In this document: positions 49,466-60,526 of the stretch, in pieces
Position numbering within the stretch: position 1 is the first letter of the stretch
How the letters are laid out: each line of letters starts with the position of its first letter
DNA from: Amorphoplanes friuliensis DSM 7358
GTDB taxonomy: Bacteria; Actinomycetota; Actinomycetes; Mycobacteriales; Micromonosporaceae
Assembly (NCBI RefSeq): GCF_000494755.1
Contig: NC_022657.1
Span: forward strand, 941,501 to 1,005,500
Length of the DNA: 64,000 bases
Direction of reading: 5' to 3'
Notes under the pieces: generated by a model
Told to the model about the DNA's origin: nothing
Databases searched by the model: none
Seen by the model: only the letters and a program-made list of their open reading frames with translations
Made by a program: the position numbers and the translations under genes

Positions 49466-49936
49466 ATGCCGCGTAAAGGCCCCGCTCCGCGCCACCCGGT
49501 GGTTCCGGACCCCGTGTACAACTCACCGCTGGTCACCCAGCTGGTGAACAAGATCCTGGTCGGCGGCAAGCGTCAGCTCGCCGAGCGCATCGTCTACGGA
49601 GCGCTCGAGGGCGCCCGTGAGAAGAGCGGCACCGACCCCGTGGTGACGCTCAAGCGCGCCATGGACAACGTCAAGCCGACCCTCGAGGTCCGCAGCCGCC
49701 GTGTCGGTGGCGCGACCTACCAGGTGCCGGTCGAGGTCCGCACTCCGCGCCAGACCACCCTCGGTCTGCGCTGGCTGGTCCAGTACTCCAAGGCCCGCCG
49801 CGAGAAGACCATGATCGAGCGCCTGCAGAACGAGCTGCTCGACGCCAGCAACGGCCTCGGTGCTGCTGTCAAGCGGCGCGAGGACACCCACAAGATGGCG
49901 GAGTCCAACAAGGCCTTCGCGCACTACCGCTGGTAG
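49466..49936 (+). CDS. rpsG: 30S ribosomal protein S7
   Basis: A 156-residue S7 ([53 protein letters not shown]). The ATG at 49466 directly follows the rpsL stop; a longer in-frame start lies inside rpsL. S7 is the str-operon autorepressor in E. coli; whether it is here is unknown. A GGCCCGG / CCGGGCC hairpin (49948-49967) lies between it and fusA. Confidence 0.97.
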   Translation: MPRKGPAPRHPVVPDPVYNSPLVTQLVNKILVGGKRQLAERIVYGALEGAREKSGTDPVVTLKRAMDNVKPTLEVRSRRVGGATYQVPVEVRTPRQTTLGLRWLVQYSKARREKTMIERLQNELLDASNGLGAAVKRREDTHKMAESNKAFAHYRW

Positions 49937-50026
49937 ATCTCGCTGCCGGCCCGGTTCCCGCCGGGCCACCGCAGTCAGTCGTACCGGTCCTGTAGAGACG
50001 AACGACGAAGAAAAGTAGGGATTGAA

Positions 50027-52123
50027 GTGGCCGCCGCAGACGCGCTCGCCAAGGTACGCAACATCGGCATCATGGCGCACATCGACGCTGGTAAGACCAC
50101 GACGACCGAGCGGATCCTGTTCTACACCGGTATCACGTACAAGATCGGTGAAGTCCACGAGGGCGCGGCCGTCATGGACTGGATGGAGCAGGAACAGGAA
50201 CGCGGTATCACCATCACCTCCGCCGCCACGAAGTGCGAGTGGAAGGGCTACACGATTCAGATCATCGACACGCCCGGCCACGTCGACTTCACGGTCGAGG
50301 TCGAGCGGTCGCTGCGTGTGCTCGACGGTGCCGTCGCGGTCTACGACGGCGTCGCCGGCGTGGAGCCCCAGACGGAGAACGTCTGGCGGCAGGCGGACAA
50401 GTACCACGTCCCCCGGATGTGCTTCGTCAACAAGCTCGACCGGACCGGCGCGGACTTCTTCCGCTGCGTTCAGATGATGATCGACCGGCTCAACGCCACC
50501 CCGCTGGTCCTCCAGATCCCGATCGGGCTCGAGGGCGACCACATCGGTGTCGTCGACCTGATCACCATGAAGGCGCTCACCTGGCGCGGGGAGACCCAGA
50601 AGGGTGAGGACTACGCGATCGAGGAGATCCCGGCAGATCTGCTGGACTCCGCGACCGAGTGGCGCGAGAAGCTCATCGAGACGCTCGCCGACGTGGACGA
50701 CTTCGTCATGGAGAAGTACCTCGAGGGCGAAGAGGTCTCGCAGCCGGAGATCAAGGCCGCCATCCGGCGCGCCACGATCGCCAGCAAGGCGAACCCGGTG
50801 CTGTGCGGTTCGGCGTTCAAGAACAAGGGCGTTCAGCCCATGCTCGACGCCGTGGTCGACTACCTGCCGTCGCCCCTGGACGTTCCGGCCATCGACGGCA
50901 CCGCGACCGACGGCGAGACGCCGATCATCCGCAAGCCGTCGAACGACGAGCCCTTCTCCGGTCTGGCCTTCAAGATCCAGACGGACAAGCACCTCGGCAA
51001 GCTGACGTACGTCCGGGTCTACTCCGGCACGCTCGAGTCCGGTTCCCAGGTGGTCAACTCCACCAAGGACCGCAAGGAGCGGATCGGCAAGATCTACCAG
51101 ATGCACGCCAACAAGCGTGAAGAGCGTCCAACGGCGTGGGCCGGCGACATCATCGCCGTGCAGGGTCTCAAGCAGACCACCACCGGTGACACGCTCAGCG
51201 ACCCGGCACACCCGGTCATCCTCGAGTCGATGACGTTCCCGGAGCCGGTCATCCAGGTCGCCATCGAGCCGAAGACCAAGTCGGACCAGGAGAAGCTGGG
51301 CGTCGCGATCCAGCGCCTGGCCGAAGAGGACCCGACGTTCCGCGTCTTCAACGACGAGGAGACCGGTCAGACGGTCATCGCCGGCATGGGCGAGCTCCAC
51401 CTGGACATCCTGGTGGACCGCATGCGCCGCGAGTTCAACGTCGAGGCCAACATCGGTAAGCCGCAGGTGGCGTACCGTGAGACGATCCGCGGCAAGGTGG
51501 AGAAGCTCACGTACGTGCACAAGAAGCAGACCGGTGGCTCCGGCCAGTACGCGAAGGTCGTCGTCACCGTCGAGCCGCTCGAGCTCGCCGCGGACGGCCC
51601 GACCTACGAGTTCGTCAACGCGGTGTCCGGTGGTCGCATCCCCAAGGAGTACATCCCTTCGGTGGACGCGGGCGCGCAGGACTCCCTGCAGTACGGCGTC
51701 CTCGCCGGCTACCCGCTGGTCGGCGTCAAGCTGACCCTGGTGGACGGTCAGTACCACGAGGTCGACTCGTCGGAAATGGCGTTCAAGATCGCCGGCTCGA
51801 TCGTGATGAAGGAGGCGGCCCGCAAGGCCGACCCCGCTCTCCTCGAGCCGATGATGTCCGTTGAGGTCACCACCCCTGAGGACAACATGGGTGACGTCAT
51901 CGGTGACCTCAACTCCCGCCGCGGCATCATCCAGTCGATGGAGGAGCGCTCCGGCGCTCGGGTCATCAAGTCGCTGGTGCCGCTCTCGGAGATGTTCGGC
52001 TACGTCGGCGACCTGCGGTCGAAGACTCAGGGCCGGGCGAGCTACAGCATGCAGTTCGACTCCTACGCCGAGGTTCCTCAGAGCGTGGCGAAGGAGATCA
52101 TCGCTAAGGCCACCGGCGCCTGA
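50027..52123 (+). CDS. fusA: elongation factor G
   Basis: A 698-residue translocase. G1 is [13 protein letters not shown]3 DTPGHVDF and G4 NKLD; domain IV includes [15 protein letters not shown]. It moves tRNAs on the ribosome using GTP. The GTG follows GTAGGGA. The length is normal. Confidence 0.97.
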   Translation: MAAADALAKVRNIGIMAHIDAGKTTTTERILFYTGITYKIGEVHEGAAVMDWMEQEQERGITITSAATKCEWKGYTIQIIDTPGHVDFTVEVERSLRVLDGAVAVYDGVAGVEPQTENVWRQADKYHVPRMCFVNKLDRTGADFFRCVQMMIDRLNATPLVLQIPIGLEGDHIGVVDLITMKALTWRGETQKGEDYAIEEIPADLLDSATEWREKLIETLADVDDFVMEKYLEGEEVSQPEIKAAIRRATIASKANPVLCGSAFKNKGVQPMLDAVVDYLPSPLDVPAIDGTATDGETPIIRKPSNDEPFSGLAFKIQTDKHLGKLTYVRVYSGTLESGSQVVNSTKDRKERIGKIYQMHANKREERPTAWAGDIIAVQGLKQTTTGDTLSDPAHPVILESMTFPEPVIQVAIEPKTKSDQEKLGVAIQRLAEEDPTFRVFNDEETGQTVIAGMGELHLDILVDRMRREFNVEANIGKPQVAYRETIRGKVEKLTYVHKKQTGGSGQYAKVVVTVEPLELAADGPTYEFVNAVSGGRIPKEYIPSVDAGAQDSLQYGVLAGYPLVGVKLTLVDGQYHEVDSSEMAFKIAGSIVMKEAARKADPALLEPMMSVEVTTPEDNMGDVIGDLNSRRGIIQSMEERSGARVIKSLVPLSEMFGYVGDLRSKTQGRASYSMQFDSYAEVPQSVAKEIIAKATGA

Positions 52124-52132
52124 TGCGTTGAG

Positions 52133-52163
52133 GCACGTGCGGTCCGTCGAGGACCGCACGTGC
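52133..52163 (+). other. perfect hairpin between fusA and tuf
   Basis: GCACGTGCGGTCC / GGACCGCACGTGC, 13 bp, loop GTCGA, no T-run after it. It may be a processing or partial termination site separating EF-G from the more abundant EF-Tu. Confidence 0.65.
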
Positions 52164-52244
52164 ACGAGCAGTCGACAGAGTCCCTGAGCGCCTTCACCGG
52201 CGTGCCGGGCGATTAGAAAAGACACAGTCCACAGGAGGACACCA

Positions 52245-53438
52245 GTGGCGAAGGCGAAGTTCGAGCGGACTAAGCCGCACGTCAACATCGGCACCATTGG
52301 TCACATCGACCACGGTAAGACGACGCTGACTGCGGCCATCACGAAGGTCCTGCACGACCAGTACCCGGACCTGAACCCCTACACGCCGTTCGACGAGATC
52401 GACAAGGCGCCGGAGGAGAAGGCCCGCGGCATCACGATCTCGATCGCGCACGTCGAGTACCAGACCGCTGCGCGTCACTACGCGCACGTGGACTGCCCCG
52501 GCCACGCCGACTACATCAAGAACATGATCACCGGTGCCGCGCAGATGGACGGCGCGATCCTGGTGGTTGCCGCGACCGACGGCCCGATGCCGCAGACCAA
52601 GGAGCACGTGCTCCTGGCCCGCCAGGTCGGCGTTCCGTACATCGTCGTGGCGCTGAACAAGAGCGACATGGTCGACGACGAGGAGCTCCTGGAGCTCGTC
52701 GAGCTCGAGGTTCGCGAGCTGCTCAGCACGTACGAGTTCCCCGGCGACGACCTTCCGGTCGTGCGCGTCTCGGCGCTGAAGGCGCTCGAGGGCGACGCCG
52801 AGTGGAGCGGCAAGCTCATGGAGCTGATGAACGCGGTCGACACCGCGATCCCGCAGCCCGAGCGTGACGTCGAGAAGCCGTTCCTCATGCCCATCGAGGA
52901 CGTCTTCACGATCACCGGTCGTGGCACGGTCGTCACCGGCCGGGCCGAGCGCGGCATCCTCAAGCCGAACGAGGAGGTCGAGATCGTGGGTATCCGCGAG
53001 AAGTCGACCAAGACCGTTTGCACCGGCATCGAGATGTTCCGCAAGCTGCTCGACGAGGCCCGCGCGGGTGAGAACGTCGGCCTCCTGCTGCGTGGTATCA
53101 AGCGCGAGGACGTCGAGCGCGGCATGGTCGTCGTCAAGCCCGGCTCGAGCACCCCGCACACGGAGTTCGAGGGCCAGGTCTACATCCTCTCGAAGGAAGA
53201 GGGCGGCCGGCACACGCCGTTCTTCCAGAACTACCGCCCGCAGTTCTACTTCCGCACCACGGACGTCACCGGCGTCGTCACGCTGCCCGAGGGCACCGAG
53301 ATGGTCATGCCGGGCGACTCCACCAGCATGTCGGTGAAGCTGATCCAGCCCATCGCCATGGAGCAGGGCCTCAAGTTCGCGATCCGTGAGGGTGGCCGCA
53401 CCGTCGGCGCCGGAACGGTCACGAAGATCAACGTCTGA
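52245..53438 (+). CDS. tuf: elongation factor Tu
   Basis: A 397-residue EF-Tu. G1 is [10 protein letters not shown]3 [12 protein letters not shown] and G4 NKSD (most bacteria have NKCD or NKAD). It delivers aminoacyl-tRNA to the ribosome. The GTG follows AGGAGG. It closes the str operon. Confidence 0.97.
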   Translation: MAKAKFERTKPHVNIGTIGHIDHGKTTLTAAITKVLHDQYPDLNPYTPFDEIDKAPEEKARGITISIAHVEYQTAARHYAHVDCPGHADYIKNMITGAAQMDGAILVVAATDGPMPQTKEHVLLARQVGVPYIVVALNKSDMVDDEELLELVELEVRELLSTYEFPGDDLPVVRVSALKALEGDAEWSGKLMELMNAVDTAIPQPERDVEKPFLMPIEDVFTITGRGTVVTGRAERGILKPNEEVEIVGIREKSTKTVCTGIEMFRKLLDEARAGENVGLLLRGIKREDVERGMVVVKPGSSTPHTEFEGQVYILSKEEGGRHTPFFQNYRPQFYFRTTDVTGVVTLPEGTEMVMPGDSTSMSVKLIQPIAMEQGLKFAIREGGRTVGAGTVTKINV

Positions 53439-53811
53439 GTTGGTTTGGTAACCCCGATTAGCGTTGCCGCAGTCGATGCGGCATACTAGTCAGGTTGCGT
53501 CCGCGCAGGGTGGTTGATTGCCTGGTTCTCAAGGGCTTCGGCTTTCGAGATTGGGCAGTCAACCACCCTCGCCGGGTGTCCGGCGTGGTTCCACGAGCCG
53601 CCGGCATCCCCGATCCCGACGGATCAAGGAAAACTCTTCGGAGAATTCCTTGCGGGCATGATCGCTCCAGATACCTGGGGCGGAGCCTGGTTCACCAGCG
53701 CGACACGCCCGACCGCGGGGGTCGGACATCGCAGGACCAACGGTCCTGCGGGCATGCGAGGGCCACAGCTTTCGCACGTAGCGGCATCGAGAGAAGGAAA
53801 CAGAAGCCACC
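53439..53811 (+). promoter_or_regulatory. long structured leader of the S10 operon
   Basis: No gene is supported in this 373-base gap. It contains four structures: TGCCGCA / TGCGGCA (53465-53483); a 16-bp stem 53507-53522 / 53554-53569 enclosing a UUCG-capped inner arm; GCCGG / CCGGC (53571-53584); and CAAGGAA / TTCCTTG with an inner CTC-TTCG-GAG (53625-53652). The rpsL-leader motif recurs at 53700-53719. In E. coli L4 controls this leader; the folds here are different and their ligand is unknown. A TACTAG box at 53484 could be a -10. Confidence 0.55.
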
Positions 53812-54120
53812 ATGGCGGGACAGAAGATCCGCATCCGGCTCAAGGCCTATGACCACGAGGTCGTCGACTCCTCGGCGCGCAAGATCGTCGAGACGGTTAC
53901 GCGTACCGGTGCGCAGGTTGCTGGCCCGGTGCCGCTGCCCACGGAGATCAACCGTTTCTGCGTGATCCGTTCGCCGCACAAGTACAAGGACTCGCGCGAG
54001 CACTTCGAGATGCGCACGCACAAGCGTCTGATCGACATCATCGACCCGACACCGAAGACGGTCGACTCGCTTATGCGCCTCGACCTCCCGGCTGGCGTCG
54101 ACATCGAGATCAAGCTGTAG
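53812..54120 (+). CDS. rpsJ: 30S ribosomal protein S10
   Basis: A 102-residue S10 ([40 protein letters not shown]). It is part of the 30S head and is also the NusE antitermination factor that binds NusG. GAAGGA lies ahead of the ATG. First gene of the S10-spc cluster. Confidence 0.97.
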
Positions 54121-54131
54121 GGATCCGGACA

Positions 54132-54785
54132 ATGGACAGGCAAGTGAAGGGCATCCTGGGCGCCAAGCTCGGCATGACCCAGGTCTGGGACAACAACAAG
54201 GTCGTCCCGGTAACCGTGGTGCAGGCCGGCCCGTGCGTCGTGACCCAGGTCCGCACCTCCGAGACTGACGGCTATGTCGCGGTTCAGCTGGCGTACGGCG
54301 CCATCGACCCGCGCAAGGTCAACAAGCCTGAGGGCGGCCACTACGCAAAGGCAGGTGTGTCGCCGCGGCGCCACATCGTCGAGCTGCGCACCAGTGACGC
54401 CACCGAGTACGAGCTCGGCCAGGAGGTCACCGTCGAGGCGTTCGCGGTCGGTACGCCGATCGACGTCACCGGTAAGACCAAGGGCAAGGGCTACGCCGGC
54501 GTCATGAAGCGGCACGGCTTCCACGGCCTCAAGTCGAGCCACGGTGTCGAGCGCAAGCACCGCCACCCCGGTTCCATCGGCGCCTGCGCGACCCCCGGTC
54601 GCGTTTTCCGTGGCACCCGGATGGCCGGTCGCATGGGCGGCAAACGCTTCACCGTGCAGAACCTGACGATCCAGGCAGTCGACGTCGAGAACAACCTGCT
54701 GCTCGTCAAGGGTGCCGTTCCCGGCCCCAAGGGCGCGCTCATCCTCGTGCGTACGGCGGCGAAGAAGAAGGGTGGTGCCAAGTGA
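54132..54785 (+). CDS. rplC: 50S ribosomal protein L3
   Basis: A 217-residue L3 ([53 protein letters not shown]). Its extended loop reaches the peptidyl transferase centre. The start follows GGGA; the stop overlaps the rplD GTG by four bases. Confidence 0.97.
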   Translation: MDRQVKGILGAKLGMTQVWDNNKVVPVTVVQAGPCVVTQVRTSETDGYVAVQLAYGAIDPRKVNKPEGGHYAKAGVSPRRHIVELRTSDATEYELGQEVTVEAFAVGTPIDVTGKTKGKGYAGVMKRHGFHGLKSSHGVERKHRHPGSIGACATPGRVFRGTRMAGRMGGKRFTVQNLTIQAVDVENNLLLVKGAVPGPKGALILVRTAAKKKGGAK

Positions 54786-55432
54786 GCTCGGTTGACGTGA
54801 TCAACGCCGAGGGCACGAAGGCCGGCTCGGTCGAGCTGCCCGACGACATCTTCGACGTGCAGGCGAACATTCCGCTGATGCACCAGGTCGTCGTGGCCCA
54901 GCTCGCCGCTGCCCGTCAGGGCACGGCCAAGACCAAGACGCGGGGCGAGGTCGCCGGTGGCGGCAAGAAGCCCTACAAGCAGAAGGGCACCGGTCGCGCC
55001 CGTCAGGGCTCGATCCGCGCTCCTCAGTTCACCGGCGGTGGCGTCGTGCACGGTCCCGTGCCGCGTGACTACAGCCAGCGGACCCCGAAGAAGATGAAGG
55101 CCGCCGCTCTGCGTGGCGCCCTCTCCGACCGGGCCCGTGACGGCCGGGTGCACGTGGTCGAGGCGTTCGTCTCCGGCGAGAAGCCGTCGACGAAGGCCGC
55201 GATCGCCACGCTGCGCAAGGCGACCGAGTCCGTGAAGGTCCTGGTCGTCCTGAGCAGCTACGACGAGCTGAACTGGATCTCGCTGCGGAACGAGCCGACC
55301 GTCCACCTCATCGAGGCCGGCCAGCTCAACACGTACGACGTCCTGGTCGCCGACGAGGTCGTCTTCACCAAGGAAGCCCTGGACGAGTTCCTGGGCGTTC
55401 CGGCCGAAGCCGCCGAGGAGGGGGACAAGTGA
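54782..55432 (+). CDS. rplD: 50S ribosomal protein L4
   Basis: A 216-residue L4 ([40 protein letters not shown]). The conserved loop lines the exit tunnel. In enterobacteria L4 represses the S10 operon. The GTG overlaps rplC and the stop overlaps rplW, each by four bases. Confidence 0.97.
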   Translation: MSSVDVINAEGTKAGSVELPDDIFDVQANIPLMHQVVVAQLAAARQGTAKTKTRGEVAGGGKKPYKQKGTGRARQGSIRAPQFTGGGVVHGPVPRDYSQRTPKKMKAAALRGALSDRARDGRVHVVEAFVSGEKPSTKAAIATLRKATESVKVLVVLSSYDELNWISLRNEPTVHLIEAGQLNTYDVLVADEVVFTKEALDEFLGVPAEAAEEGDK

Positions 55433-55731
55433 GCACGATCGCCGACCCGCGCGACATCATCGTCGCGCCCGTGGTCTCCGAGAAGAGCTACAGCGTTCTC
55501 GACCAGAACTGGTACACGTTCCTGGTCCACCCGGACGCCAACAAGACCGAGATCAAGATCGCGATTCAGCAGATCTTCGATGTTCGCGTGCTGACGGTGA
55601 ACACCATCAACCGTCAGGGCAAGCGCAAGCGCACCAAGACGGGCTTCGGTCAGCGTAAGGCGACCAAGCGTGCCCTGGTGAAGCTGGCTGACGGTGACCG
55701 CATCGAGGCCTTCGGCGGCCCGGTCAGCTAA
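55429..55731 (+). CDS. rplW: 50S ribosomal protein L23
   Basis: A 100-residue L23 ([40 protein letters not shown]). It sits at the tunnel exit and docks trigger factor and SRP. The GTG overlaps the rplD stop by four bases. Confidence 0.96.
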   Translation: MSTIADPRDIIVAPVVSEKSYSVLDQNWYTFLVHPDANKTEIKIAIQQIFDVRVLTVNTINRQGKRKRTKTGFGQRKATKRALVKLADGDRIEAFGGPVS

Positions 55732-55744
55732 GGGGTTGTAAATC

Positions 55745-56584
55745 ATGGCTATCCGTAAGTACAAGCCGACCACGCCGGGCCGTCGTGGCTCCAGCGTCGC
55801 CGACTTCGCCGAGATCACCCGGTCGACGCCGGAGAAGTCTCTGCTGGCCCCGCTGCCCAAGAAGGGTGGTCGCAACGTCCACGGCCGCATCACCACGCGG
55901 CACCAGGGCGGCGGCCACAAGCGGCAGTACCGGCTGATCGACTTCCGGCGCAACGACAAGGACGGCGTGCCGGCCAAGGTCGCTCACATCGAGTACGACC
56001 CGAACCGCACGTCCCGCATCGCACTGCTGCACTACGCCGACGGCGAGAAGCGCTACATCCTCGCGCCGAAGGACCTCAAGCAGGGCGACCGCGTCGAGTC
56101 CGGCGTGGGCGCGGACATCAAGCCGGGCAACAACCTGCCCCTGCGCAACATCCCGGTCGGTACGACGGTCCACGGTGTGGAGCTTCGTCCCGGCGGTGGC
56201 GCCAAGCTGGCCCGTTCGGCCGGCGTCGGCATCCAGCTGCTCGGCCGTGAGGGTGTCTACGCCACGCTGCGTATGCCCTCCGGTGAAATTCGCCGTGTCG
56301 ACATCCGCTGCCGCGCGACGGTCGGCGAGATCGGCAACGCCGAGCAGTCGAACATCAACTGGGGCAAGGCCGGCCGCATGAGGTGGAAGGGCAAGCGCCC
56401 GACCGTCCGTGGTGTCGCCATGAACCCGGTCGACCACCCGCACGGTGGTGGTGAGGGTAAGACCTCAGGTGGTCGCCACCCGGTCAACCCCGCCGGAAAG
56501 CCGGAGGGCCGTACCCGCCGCAAGGGCCAGGAGAGCGACCGCATGATCGTTCGCCGCCGCTACGCCACCCGCAAGCGCGGGTAA
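55745..56584 (+). CDS. rplB: 50S ribosomal protein L2
   Basis: A 279-residue L2 ([58 protein letters not shown]). The last motif contains the histidine near the peptidyl transferase centre. It is 13 bases after rplW. Confidence 0.97.
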   Translation: MAIRKYKPTTPGRRGSSVADFAEITRSTPEKSLLAPLPKKGGRNVHGRITTRHQGGGHKRQYRLIDFRRNDKDGVPAKVAHIEYDPNRTSRIALLHYADGEKRYILAPKDLKQGDRVESGVGADIKPGNNLPLRNIPVGTTVHGVELRPGGGAKLARSAGVGIQLLGREGVYATLRMPSGEIRRVDIRCRATVGEIGNAEQSNINWGKAGRMRWKGKRPTVRGVAMNPVDHPHGGGEGKTSGGRHPVNPAGKPEGRTRRKGQESDRMIVRRRYATRKRG

Positions 56585-56597
56585 CGGGAGTTAAAAG

Positions 56598-56879
56598 ATG
56601 CCTCGCAGCTTGAAGAAGGGCCCGTTCGTCGACGACCACCTCATCAAGAAGGTGGAAGTCCAGAACGAGAAGAACTCGAAGAACGTCATCAAGACCTGGT
56701 CGCGACGCTCGACGATCATTCCCGACATGCTCGGGCACACGATCGCCGTGCACGACGGGCGCAAGCACGTCCCGGTGTTCATCACCGAGGCCATGGTCGG
56801 GCACAAGCTCGGCGAGTTCGCTCTGACCCGCACGTTCAAGGGTCACGAGAAGGACGACCGCAAGAGCCGTCGTCGCTAA
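56598..56879 (+). CDS. rpsS: 30S ribosomal protein S19
   Basis: A 93-residue S19 ([40 protein letters not shown]). It forms part of the 30S head and B1 bridge. GGGAG precedes the ATG; rplV follows after 36 bases. Confidence 0.97.
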   Translation: MPRSLKKGPFVDDHLIKKVEVQNEKNSKNVIKTWSRRSTIIPDMLGHTIAVHDGRKHVPVFITEAMVGHKLGEFALTRTFKGHEKDDRKSRRR

Positions 56880-56915
56880 GCAGTCCACGGACAAGAAACA
56901 AGAGGGGTTACAGCG

Positions 56916-57377
56916 ATGCCAGTCAAGGGCGACGCTCCGGTGCTTCCGGGCGCGCGGGCGGTTGCGCGCCACGTGCGCATCTCGCCGAACAAGGCGCGCC
57001 GTGTGATCAACCTCGTCCGCGGTCTGCCCGCGAAGGAGGCTCTCACGGTCCTGCAGTTCGCACCGCAGGCCGCGAGTGAGCAGGTCTACAAGGTGCTCGC
57101 GAGCGCGATTGCGAACGCAGAGAACAACGAGCGGCTCGACCCCGATGCGCTCCTCGTCAGCGAGGCGTTCGTCGACGAGGGTCCGACGCTCAAGCGGTTC
57201 CGGCCGCGTGCGCAGGGCCGGGCGTACCGGATCCGTAAGCGCACCTGCCACATCACTGTGGCGGTCGAGGCGGTCCAGGTGACCACTCCGGCCCGCAAGG
57301 CCGCCGCTAAGAAGGCCGCGCCTGCGAAGAAGGCGGCGCCTGCCGCCGAATCCCGGAGCACGGAGGGTGCCGAGTAA
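56916..57377 (+). CDS. rplV: 50S ribosomal protein L22
   Basis: A 153-residue L22 ([40 protein letters not shown]). The beta-hairpin lines the exit tunnel. An Ala/Lys-rich tail of about 30 residues ([17 protein letters not shown]) is common in high-GC actinobacteria. Its stop shares one base with the rpsC start (TAATG). Confidence 0.97.
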   Translation: MPVKGDAPVLPGARAVARHVRISPNKARRVINLVRGLPAKEALTVLQFAPQAASEQVYKVLASAIANAENNERLDPDALLVSEAFVDEGPTLKRFRPRAQGRAYRIRKRTCHITVAVEAVQVTTPARKAAAKKAAPAKKAAPAAESRSTEGAE

Positions 57378-58252
57378 TGGGTCAGAAAGTTCACCCCACC
57401 GGGTTCCGCCTCGGCATTTCCACCGACTGGCGGAGCCGCTGGTTCGCGGACAAGCTCTACAAGGACTACATCGGCGAGGACGTCAAGATTCGCCGCATGA
57501 TGTCCAAGGGGCTCGAGCGGGCCGGCATCTCGAAGGTCGACATCGAGCGCACCCGCGACCGGGTCCGCGTGGACATCCACACCGCCCGGCCGGGCATCGT
57601 CATCGGCCGTAAGGGTGCGGAGGCCGACCGGATCCGCGGCGAGCTCGAGAAGCTCACCGGCAAGCAGGTCCAGCTCAACATCCTCGAGGTGAAGAGCCCG
57701 GAGTCGGACGCACAGCTCGTGGCGCAGGGCGTCGCCGAGCAGCTGTCCAGCCGGGTCAGCTTCCGCCGGGCGATGCGCAAGGCGATGCAGTCCGCGATGA
57801 AGAACCCGGTCTGCAAGGGCATTCGGGTCCAGGTCTCCGGCCGCCTCGGCGGCGCGGAGATGAGCCGCACGGAGTTCTACCGTGAGGGTCGCGTCCCGCT
57901 GCACACGCTGCGCGCCAACATCGAGTACGGCTTCTTCGAGGCCCGTACGACCTTCGGCCGCATCGGCGTGAAGGTCTGGATCTACAAGGGCGACGCCGTG
58001 CCGGGTCGCGAGGCCGCCCCCGAGGCGCCCGCGCGTCCGCGCCGTGACCGTGCCGACCGTCCCGAGCGTCCGCGTCGTGGCCGTTCCGGTTCGTCCGGCA
58101 CGACCGCGGGTGGCACCGAGGCCGGCCGCGCCGCACGAGGCCGCGGCGGCCGGCCCCGCTCCGGCGGAGGCTGCGCCCACGACCGACACCGCCGTTGCTC
58201 CGGCTGCGGCCGAAACGCAGCAGGAGGGCTGACAGATGCTGATGCCGCGTAA
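57377..58252 (+). CDS. rpsC: 30S ribosomal protein S3, with a frame switch in its C-terminal tail
   Basis: The open frame gives 291 residues. The S3 core is normal ([60 protein letters not shown]). After TEAGRAA (about 58135) the frame gives an unusual Cys/Arg/His-rich end and runs 17 bases into rplP. The +1 frame instead ends [20 protein letters not shown] then [11 protein letters not shown] and stops at 58232, three bases before rplP, matching the usual Ala/Thr/Glu tail. A one-base insertion near 58130-58140, real or a sequencing error, explains this. Confidence 0.93.
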   Translation: MGQKVHPTGFRLGISTDWRSRWFADKLYKDYIGEDVKIRRMMSKGLERAGISKVDIERTRDRVRVDIHTARPGIVIGRKGAEADRIRGELEKLTGKQVQLNILEVKSPESDAQLVAQGVAEQLSSRVSFRRAMRKAMQSAMKNPVCKGIRVQVSGRLGGAEMSRTEFYREGRVPLHTLRANIEYGFFEARTTFGRIGVKVWIYKGDAVPGREAAPEAPARPRRDRADRPERPRRGRSGSSGTTAGGTEAGRAARGRGGRPRSGGGCAHDRHRRCSGCGRNAAGGLTDADAA

Positions 58253-58661
58253 GCCCCCGAAGGGCTTCCGCAAGCCGCACCACCCGGACCGCCACGGCGC
58301 GTCCAAGGGCGGCAACCGGGTGGTCTTCGGTGAGTTCGGTATCCAGGCTCTGGAGCCGGCATACGTGACCAACCGGCAGATCGAGTCGGCCCGTATCGCC
58401 ATGACGCGTCACATCAAGCGTGGCGGTAAGGTCTGGATCTCGATCTTCCCGGACCAGGCGCTGACCAAGAAGCCCGCCGAGACCCGCATGGGTTCCGGCA
58501 AGGGCTCGCCGGAGTGGTGGGTGGCGAACGTCAAGCCGGGACGCATTCTCTTCGAGATGTCGTTCCCGAACGAGACGATCGCGCGCGAAGCGATGCGTCG
58601 CGCGATCCACAAGCTCCCGATGAAGTGCCGCATCGTGACGCGCGAAGTGGGTGAAAACTGA
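58236..58661 (+). CDS. rplP: 50S ribosomal protein L16
   Basis: A 141-residue L16 ([60 protein letters not shown]). The ATG at 58236 lies eight bases after GGAGG and gives the usual ML-x-PR start, so it is better than the ATG at 58242. L16 shapes the tRNA A-site region. Confidence 0.96.
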   Translation: MLMPRKPPKGFRKPHHPDRHGASKGGNRVVFGEFGIQALEPAYVTNRQIESARIAMTRHIKRGGKVWISIFPDQALTKKPAETRMGSGKGSPEWWVANVKPGRILFEMSFPNETIAREAMRRAIHKLPMKCRIVTREVGEN

Positions 58662-58897
58662 TGGCAGCGGGCGTTAAGGCCTCCGAGCTGCGTGAGCTTC
58701 CTGAAGAGGAGCTCGTGTCGCGGTTGCGGGAGTCCAAGGCGGAGCTGTTCAATCTCCGCGTCCAGGGTGCGACCGGTCAGCTCGACAACCACCGTCGTCT
58801 GCAGGTCGTTCGCAAGGACATCGCGAAGATCTACACGATCATGCGTGAGCGTGAGCTGGGGCTCTCGGCCGCGCCGACTGAGGTGACTACAGCATGA
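58661..58897 (+). CDS. rpmC: 50S ribosomal protein L29
   Basis: A 78-residue L29 ([39 protein letters not shown]). It lies by the tunnel exit. The ATG shares one base with the rplP stop (TGATG); its stop overlaps rpsQ by four bases. Confidence 0.96.
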   Translation: MAAGVKASELRELPEEELVSRLRESKAELFNLRVQGATGQLDNHRRLQVVRKDIAKIYTIMRERELGLSAAPTEVTTA

Positions 58898-59169
58898 GCG
58901 AGAACGCAGCTGCTGAGCCCCGGAGCCAGCGCAAGACGCGCGAGGGCCTCGTGGTCAGCGACAAGATGGACAAGACCGTGATCGTCGAGGTCGAGGATCG
59001 CGTCAAGCACGCCCTGTACGGCAAGGTTCTGCGTCGCACCCGCAAGCTTCAGGTGCACGACGAGCAGAACGCGTGCGGCGTGGGCGACCGGGTTTCCCTG
59101 ATGGAGACCCGCCCGCTGTCGCGTACCAAGCGGTGGCGTGTCGTGGAGATCCTCGAAAAGGCCAAGTGA
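58894..59169 (+). CDS. rpsQ: 30S ribosomal protein S17
   Basis: A 91-residue S17 ([20 protein letters not shown], then [40 protein letters not shown]). OB-fold protein of the 30S body. After it the coupled run is broken by a 100-base spacer with hairpins. Confidence 0.96.
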   Translation: MSENAAAEPRSQRKTREGLVVSDKMDKTVIVEVEDRVKHALYGKVLRRTRKLQVHDEQNACGVGDRVSLMETRPLSRTKRWRVVEILEKAK

Positions 59170-59176
59170 GTTTGCT

Positions 59177-59204
59177 GGGCCGGCAGGTGTTGACCTGCCG
59201 GCCC
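59177..59204 (+). other. perfect hairpin between rpsQ and rplN
   Basis: GGGCCGGCAGGT / ACCTGCCGGCCC, 12 bp, loop GTTG, without a T-run. A second hairpin CTTCGGCG / CGCCGAAG follows at 59227-59245. Together they mark the S10/spc boundary and could allow processing or partial termination. Confidence 0.65.
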
Positions 59205-59269
59205 GGCGGACCATCGTTCCGCCAAGCTTCGGCGCACCGCCGAAGAACTGGCAGACATAGGAGACAGAC

Positions 59270-59638
59270 GTGATCCAGCAGGAGTCGCGACTGCGCGTCG
59301 CCGACAACACGGGTGCCCGGGAGATCCTGTGCATCCGCGTACTGGGCGGCTCCGGTCGCCGTTACGCGAGCATCGGTGACGTCATCGTGGCCACCGTCAA
59401 GGACGCCATTCCGGGTGCGGGTGTGAAGAAGGGTGACGTCGTCAAGGCCGTCATCGTTCGCACCGCCAAGGAACGCCGCCGTCCCGACGGCTCGTACATC
59501 CGCTTCGACGAGAACGCCGCCGTCATCATCAAGGACGGTGGCGACCCCCGCGGTACGCGCATCTTCGGCCCGGTCGGCCGTGAGCTGCGCGACAAGCGGT
59601 TCATGAAGATCATCAGCCTGGCGCCGGAGGTGCTCTGA
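59270..59638 (+). CDS. rplN: 50S ribosomal protein L14
   Basis: A 122-residue L14 ([40 protein letters not shown]). The GTG lies eight bases after AGGAG. It helps bridge the subunits. First gene of the spc part. Confidence 0.97.
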   Translation: MIQQESRLRVADNTGAREILCIRVLGGSGRRYASIGDVIVATVKDAIPGAGVKKGDVVKAVIVRTAKERRRPDGSYIRFDENAAVIIKDGGDPRGTRIFGPVGRELRDKRFMKIISLAPEVL

Positions 59639-59640
59639 CC

Positions 59641-59955
59641 GTGAAGATCAAGAAGGGCGACACGGTCGTCGTCATCGCCGGCAAGGACAAGGGCGCCAAG
59701 GGCAAGGTCATCGCGGCCTTCCCGCGTCGCGACAAGGTCCTGGTCGAGGGCGTCAACCGCATCAAGAAGCACGAACGCATCCGCACGACGCAGCGCGGTT
59801 CCAAGACCGGCGGCATCGTCACGCAGGAAGCCGCGATCCACATCTCGAATGTGCAGCTCGTGGACTCCGAGGGCAACCCGACCCGCGTCGGGTACCGCAT
59901 CGACGACAGCGGCCAGAAGATCCGCGTCGCGCGTAGCACCGGTAAGGATCTGTGA
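59641..59955 (+). CDS. rplX: 50S ribosomal protein L24
   Basis: A 104-residue L24 ([40 protein letters not shown]) with the KOW motif. An assembly initiator of the 50S subunit. The GTG start lies two bases after the rplN stop. Confidence 0.96.
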   Translation: MKIKKGDTVVVIAGKDKGAKGKVIAAFPRRDKVLVEGVNRIKKHERIRTTQRGSKTGGIVTQEAAIHISNVQLVDSEGNPTRVGYRIDDSGQKIRVARSTGKDL

Positions 59956-60524
59956 TGACTGCCGCTACCGAGACGAAGACGCTGCCCCGCCTGAAGCAGA
60001 AGTACCGCAGTGAGGTCATCTCTGCGCTCCAGGAGCAGTACAAGTACGGCAACCCCATGCAGGTTCCCGGCCTGGTGAAGGTCGTCGTGAACATGGGTGT
60101 GGGCGAGGCCGCCCGCGACGCCAAGCTGATCGACGGCGCCGTGCGTGACCTGACCACGATCACCGGTCAGAAGCCGCTGGTGCGGCGGGCGACCAAGTCC
60201 ATCGCGCAGTTCAAGCTGCGTGAGGGCATGCCGATCGGCGCGAAGGTCACCCTGCGCAACGACCGGATGTGGGAGTTCCTGGACCGGCTGCTGTCGATCG
60301 CGCTGCCGCGTATCCGTGACTTCCGCGGTCTGGACGGGCGCAAGCTCGACGGCCACGGCAACTACACGTTCGGTCTGACCGAGCAGTCGGTGTTCCACGA
60401 GATCGACCAGGACCGGATCGATCGGACCCGGGGCATGGACATCACGGTGGTCACCTCCGCCGCGACCGACGAGGAAGGCCGGCAGCTGCTCAAGCTCCTC
60501 GGCTTCCCGTTCAAGGAGAACTGA
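59955..60524 (+). CDS. rplE: 50S ribosomal protein L5
   Basis: A 189-residue L5 ([40 protein letters not shown]). It binds 5S rRNA. The ATG at 59955 shares one base with the rplX stop; a GTG one codon earlier is possible. Confidence 0.96.
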   Translation: MTAATETKTLPRLKQKYRSEVISALQEQYKYGNPMQVPGLVKVVVNMGVGEAARDAKLIDGAVRDLTTITGQKPLVRRATKSIAQFKLREGMPIGAKVTLRNDRMWEFLDRLLSIALPRIRDFRGLDGRKLDGHGNYTFGLTEQSVFHEIDQDRIDRTRGMDITVVTSAATDEEGRQLLKLLGFPFKEN

Positions 60525-60526
60525 GC

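Noticed and set aside
49523..52297. A 924-codon minus-strand frame across rpsG and fusA
   Set aside because: Same compositional shadow; the plus strand carries unmistakable S7 and EF-G.
58044..58232. Separate small gene in the rpsC 3' region
   Set aside because: Its C-terminal part matches the expected S3 tail and its N-terminal part does not look like a protein. It is better explained as the other frame of rpsC after an indel.
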